From the NCBI GenBank assembly GCA_008123405.1, contig VSSA01000018.1, forward strand, positions 23,808 to 87,807: a DNA stretch of 64,000 nt, written 5' to 3'. Shown piece after piece: positions 60,836 through 64,000 of this stretch (positions are counted from its first letter, which is position 1; each line of letters begins with the position of its first letter). Under the pieces are notes generated by a model that searched no databases, had not been told where the DNA came from, and was given only the letters and a program-made list of their open reading frames with translations. The position numbers were made by a program, and so were the translations under genes. This DNA comes from Nocardioides sp. BGMRC 2183. Lineage in GTDB: Bacteria; Actinomycetota; Actinomycetes; Propionibacteriales; Nocardioidaceae.

Positions 60836-62230
60836 ATGTCGAACCTCACCGCCGTGCCCGGCACCCTCGAAGCCGACGTCGTGGTGGTCGGTGCGGGCCT
60901 CTCCGGCCTGAGCGCCGCTCGCGAGGTCCGCCGGGCCGGGCGGGAGGTCGTCGTACTGGAGGCCGACGACCGGGTCGGCGGCCGGATCCTCACCGAGGAG
61001 TGGGCGCCCGGTGTCCACCTCGAGCTCGGGGCCCAGTGGATCGGCGACACCCATCATCGGATGCGAGCCCTGGCCACGGAGCTGGGGATCACTGTGTACG
61101 ACCAGTTCGAGGAGGGCGACACCAGCTATGAGCTGGGCGGCCGGGTGCTGCGCGGTGCGGCATTCCACCGTGCCCACGACGCGGACGTGGCGGCGGTGGA
61201 GCGGGTGTTGCGCGAGCTGGACGCGATGGCAGCGACCGTCGACGCCGCGGCGCCGTGGACCGCCCCGCAGGCCGACCGGTGGGATCGGATCACCGTCGGC
61301 CAGTGGTACGACGCCCAGGGCCTCTCACCGGTCGCCCGGGAACTGCTGGAGATCTGCACCGTCGGCATCCTCGCCGTGCCCACCGTCGAGGTCTCTCTGC
61401 TCGGGCTGCTCTTCAACGTCGTCACCTGCGGGGTGAGCGCCGACCTGCTCAGCGAGTCCGAGGGCGGCGCGCAGACCCAGCGCTTCGTCGGCGGCACCGG
61501 CCAGATCCCGCAGCGGCTCGCCGCCGAGCTCGGCGACCGTGTGGTGCTGGAGGCACCGGTCCAGGAGATCGCCGTCGCCGGTGAGACCGTGACGGTGCGC
61601 TGTCGCGGCGGTCGGACGGCCCGCGCGCGGCGGGTGATCGTGGCGCTCCCGCCCACCCTGGCCGGACGGATCCTCTACGACCCACCGTTGCCGGCCGTCC
61701 GTGATCAGCTCACCCAGCGGATGCCGCAGGCTTCGGCGCACAAGTCGTTCCTGATCTACGACGAGCCGTTCTGGCGTGCAGACGGTCTCAACGGTCAGCT
61801 GATCTCCGAGGCCGGCCCGGCCCGGATGACCAACGACTCCGGCATGGCCGACGACGGCCCCGGCATCGTCCTGGCCTTCCTCGAGGGGGAGAACGCCCGG
61901 GTGGAGGGACGCTGGCCGGCCGAGCAACGCCAGGACGCGTTGCGAGCCGAGCTGGCGCGCCACTTCGGTCCGCGGGCCGCCCACCCGGAGGCGATCGTCG
62001 AGGGCTCCTGGGCCGACAAGCCGTGGATCCGCGGCTGTTACAACGCCAACCCCGGCCCGTGCGGGTGGACCCACTTCGGGCCGGCGCTCTCCGCGCCGAT
62101 CGGCCCGATCAGCTGGGCCGGCACCGAGACCGCGGTCGCCTGGAGCGGCTACATGGAGGGTGCGGTGGAGGCGGGGTCGAAGGCCGCGGCCGAGGCACTC
62201 CAGGGGTTGGAAGTCTCCGAACGACAATGA
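60836..62230 (+). CDS. flavin monoamine oxidase family protein
   Basis: 464 residues. FAD-binding VVVVGAGLSGLSAAREVRRA, EADDRVGGRI, LELGAQWIGDTHHRMRALA, and the C-terminal FAD contact GPISWAGTETAVAWSGYMEG. It resembles putrescine/tyramine-type amine oxidases: amine + O2 to aldehyde + NH3 + H2O2. The catalytic aromatic cage and the Cys of covalent flavin attachment cannot be assigned with confidence. Likely generates the aldehyde used by the ALDH at the far end of the divergent operon. 57 bases after the Cache gene. Confidence 0.88.
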   Translation: MSNLTAVPGTLEADVVVVGAGLSGLSAAREVRRAGREVVVLEADDRVGGRILTEEWAPGVHLELGAQWIGDTHHRMRALATELGITVYDQFEEGDTSYELGGRVLRGAAFHRAHDADVAAVERVLRELDAMAATVDAAAPWTAPQADRWDRITVGQWYDAQGLSPVARELLEICTVGILAVPTVEVSLLGLLFNVVTCGVSADLLSESEGGAQTQRFVGGTGQIPQRLAAELGDRVVLEAPVQEIAVAGETVTVRCRGGRTARARRVIVALPPTLAGRILYDPPLPAVRDQLTQRMPQASAHKSFLIYDEPFWRADGLNGQLISEAGPARMTNDSGMADDGPGIVLAFLEGENARVEGRWPAEQRQDALRAELARHFGPRAAHPEAIVEGSWADKPWIRGCYNANPGPCGWTHFGPALSAPIGPISWAGTETAVAWSGYMEGAVEAGSKAAAEALQGLEVSERQ

Positions 62231-62397
62231 CCGACTTTCCTCCGCCTGCACCGACGAGCGCCTAGTCGACTCGATCCCTGATAGCGTTCCGGCGGACTCG
62301 GACTCTTGTGCCGAGATCTGCAAGTTCTCGGGGTGGCAGATTGCACGGGCAAGCGGCGCATTCGACTCACCCTCACATCCGAAGGAGCGGTGGGACG

Positions 62398-62425
62398 TTG
62401 TCGAAAGTTGTCATGTCAATAATCT
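62398..62425 (+). promoter_or_regulatory. promoter of the accessory NlpC/P60-like gene
   Basis: TTGTCG (62398-62403), 16 bases, TAATCT (62420-62425). AT content rises sharply here relative to the preceding 60 kb. The rest of 62231-62397 shows no gene or repeat I can support. Confidence 0.45.
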
Positions 62426-62449
62426 GGGATCGCAGCGGCTTTAGCCCCC

Positions 62450-63223
62450 TTGGCACCAGCGGTCGGGAATGAACCATCGCCTCTAGAGTCTTGGGCCGCG
62501 GAGATGGGCGTGAGCCCAGCAGAGGCTCGCGCAAAGCTCGACGCCATCGCTCCGGACACCGGACTTACCGACGAAGAACTCGCGGCACGCCTAACGGAGC
62601 GGGCACGTCAAGCGCCCTCAACAATAGGTTTGCGGGCAAGACTGCAGTCTGACATGCGGCAGCGGCCGGCCCATGCGGGAACCGTTGGACCTGTCAATCG
62701 TCTCCGCTCACGGCAGCGCGACGATGTCGACACAGCAGCGGCTCCCGGCGATGGGGAAGACTGGGTGAAGATGCCGAAAGGCAAGTATCCGGGCGATTTC
62801 TTTTACTACCCATCATCCACACTTGGGATCAACCACGGGCACGTCGGACTATTTCGACGCTCGCGCCTAGTCGTCGAGGCGGCGAACAAGAAGACTGGAG
62901 TCCGGAAGATTCGCACCAGCAAGCGGAGAGTGCCGGACAACGAAACGTTCTACTTCTGGATTCATGCTTCTGGCCAGACCGACGAGGAGGATTTCGTTGA
63001 TCAATTGGCCGCGGCAAAGTGGGGACGCGCGCGCGTTGGCGCGGACTACCGTCCATGGTGGATGAGCACGAACAAATCGCTGAAAGCGCCTTTCAACTGT
63101 TCGCAGTTGATCTGGGCTGCTTATAAGAAGCGAGGAATCAACCTAGACAACAATGGCGGCGATCACGTATTTCCTGTCAACATCGTGCAAGATTCTGAAA
63201 CTACACCCTATAAGCAGGTCTGA
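62450..63223 (+). CDS. permuted NlpC/P60 (YiiX-like) cysteine hydrolase, probably acquired
   Basis: 257 residues if TTG 62450 is the start; ATG 62504 would give 239. The last 140 residues show the permuted papain-like fold: GDFFYYPSSTLGINHGHVGL with the His, VVEAANKKTG, and FNCSQLIWAAYKKRGINL with the nucleophile Cys, then HVFPVNIVQ. Relatives cleave peptide or lipid amide bonds. There is no signal peptide. The N-terminal 90 residues contain MGVSPAEARAKLDAIAPDTG and look helical. Codon third positions and overall GC are clearly lower than in neighbours, a sign of transfer. Its stop overlaps the next start (TGATG). Confidence 0.65.
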   Translation: MAPAVGNEPSPLESWAAEMGVSPAEARAKLDAIAPDTGLTDEELAARLTERARQAPSTIGLRARLQSDMRQRPAHAGTVGPVNRLRSRQRDDVDTAAAPGDGEDWVKMPKGKYPGDFFYYPSSTLGINHGHVGLFRRSRLVVEAANKKTGVRKIRTSKRRVPDNETFYFWIHASGQTDEEDFVDQLAAAKWGRARVGADYRPWWMSTNKSLKAPFNCSQLIWAAYKKRGINLDNNGGDHVFPVNIVQDSETTPYKQV

Positions 63224-63978
63224 TGCCGCCTACGGTGAGCGCGATGCCATCACGTCGCCAACGTCTAGCTGTCACAACTCTCGCCGTCAGCCTGGGTGCG
63301 TGCTTGTCGGCCTGCGACCGGAGCTCCGCCGACAGCGCGTCGTCGACTGGAGAGGCCGTCTACGCCGTCTACCTCAACGCCATCTACGGATCGGAGGACG
63401 ACGACCTGCACGGTCGCGTCCTGCTGGTCGAGTCCGATGGATCGGTGACCGAAGTCGACACCCAGGGTCTGTACTTCGGCGCACTCGATGAGCGCAGCGG
63501 CACGGTGTATGCGTCCGGCGCCTCATCGGAGTTCGTCATCAGTGGCGACGCGGTCGAGGAGATCGAGCGCACCCGCGACTACGACATGCAGTGGTGGGCG
63601 GGGATCAGCACGGCGCATCGGTGGTCGCTGTTCAACGTCGGCACCCGGGACGACACCTACGTCATGGGGGTGACGGCCACTGACGGCGAGAAGGTCGCCG
63701 AGGCCGAGATCGAAGGCGATATCGTCGGCAGCACCATCTGCAACGACCAAATGGTGGTCGCTCTCGGAGATTGGCAGCGGCCACGGGCGCGGACGGGTAC
63801 CGAATTGCTGACACTCATCGCTGACGTCGATGCGGGAACGGTCGAGCAGGAGCCCATCGAGCAGCTGACGCTCCCAGCTGGCAGTGAAGTCGGGAGCCTG
63901 GCCTGCGTGGACGATCAGATCGTGGTGCTGGCCGTCCGACCTGAGTTGCACAGACTTAGTGGGTCACGCGGTCGATGA
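63223..63978 (+). CDS. lipoprotein, probably truncated at its 3' end
   Basis: 251 residues from ATG 63223 (ATG 63244 gives a more usual signal peptide). Lipobox LSAC after RRQRLAVTTLAVSLGACLSA, then a beta-rich, propeller-like body (VYAVYLNAIYGSEDDDLHGR, YFGALDERSGTVYASGASSE, TYVMGVTATDGEKVAEAEIE, SLACVDDQIVVLAV). The reading frame then switches without warning to RPELHRLSGSRGR and stops. This tail lies over the end of another gene that reads in from the right edge, so the original gene was likely interrupted near 63940-63955. No family name. Confidence 0.55.
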   Translation: MPPTVSAMPSRRQRLAVTTLAVSLGACLSACDRSSADSASSTGEAVYAVYLNAIYGSEDDDLHGRVLLVESDGSVTEVDTQGLYFGALDERSGTVYASGASSEFVISGDAVEEIERTRDYDMQWWAGISTAHRWSLFNVGTRDDTYVMGVTATDGEKVAEAEIEGDIVGSTICNDQMVVALGDWQRPRARTGTELLTLIADVDAGTVEQEPIEQLTLPAGSEVGSLACVDDQIVVLAVRPELHRLSGSRGR

Positions 63979-64000
63979 GTTCTTGGGCCTCGGGCGGGAT
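63956..64000 (-). CDS. C-terminal end of a gene extending beyond the right edge, perhaps a transposase
   Basis: Minus-strand codons 64000 to 63956 read IPPEAQELIDRVTH and TAA, with C/G-biased third positions like a real gene. It overlaps the tail of the lipoprotein frame. Being fused onto a truncated gene in an accessory patch, a mobile-element gene is plausible; 14 residues cannot settle it. Confidence 0.35.
   Translation of the reverse strand: MPPEAQELIDRVTH

Overview
The window is uniformly high-GC DNA with dense genes, many ATGA/GTGA 4-bp stop-start overlaps, frequent GTG starts and -10 boxes of TAnnnT type placed 6-7 nt before a start codon (leaderless mRNAs). Together with the gene content (F420/LLM flavin enzymes, an EthA-type monooxygenase, an ECF41 sigma factor, FprA-type reductase, cory-CC-star protein) this points to an actinobacterium, most likely Nocardioidaceae (Nocardioides-like). 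No rRNA, tRNA or CRISPR array was seen. The genus is an inference from style, not from a marker gene.

Layout. 1-6.4 kb: end of a ferredoxin-NADP reductase, TetR regulator, a DUF4956/VTC polyphosphate-polymerase-like pair, an F420-type oxidoreductase coupled to a phosphotransferase, a DUF1707 membrane protein with WSEF repeats, and a small alarmone synthetase. 6.6-17.2 kb: secreted beta-propeller, DSD1-type PLP enzyme, HtrA-like protease, LOG-family hydrolase, LysE and GAP transporters, VanZ protein, PEP carboxylase, GNAT. 17.3-30.3 kb: EthA-type monooxygenase divergent from a PucR regulator across a double palindrome, an MDR enzyme coupled to an MbcA/ParS-like protein, secreted M64 peptidase and lytic transglycosylase, a four-gene overlapping operon (SDR, FMO, bile-acid/Na+ symporter family, SDR-epimerase), and a secreted SGNH hydrolase. 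30.3-36.6 kb: PoxB, ASCH-HhH protein, VOC protein, DUF1059 protein, ECF41 sigma factor with its own canonical promoter, LysR, TSUP permease. 36.6-43.2 kb: a five-gene acyl-CoA operon with its TetR repressor last and a matching promoter/operator in front. 43.2-51.3 kb: CstA / cory-CC-star / ArsA-type ATPase operon preceded by a CRP-like site, then a cobalamin-riboswitch-controlled BtuFCD transporter and a secreted propeller protein. 51.8-62.2 kb: a catabolic locus (Fe-S protein, FAD oxidase, small protein, APC permease, LLM oxidoreductase, aldehyde dehydrogenase) divergent from GntR, Cache-domain protein and flavin monoamine oxidase. 62.4-64 kb: a lower-GC accessory patch with a permuted NlpC/P60 (YiiX-like) hydrolase, a lipoprotein that appears cut off, and the last codons of another gene entering from the right edge.

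The most unusual content is non-coding. Many intergenic spaces carry large palindromes that start within a few bases of a stop codon. Three of them (33380-33544, 51475-51639, 53255-53412; 165, 165 and 158 bp) share one ungapped 50-nt core, although their long complementary arms are unrelated in sequence. Within the core, paired positions change together (CC/GG to GG/CC, and A-T to G-C). This looks like a structured element family with a conserved apical hairpin set in locus-specific arms. Two simpler families, a 22-bp GGGCCC-centred repeat (9.7 and 17.2 kb) and an AGTTTCACCGG palindrome (5.0 and 13.0 kb), sit in equivalent gene-end positions.
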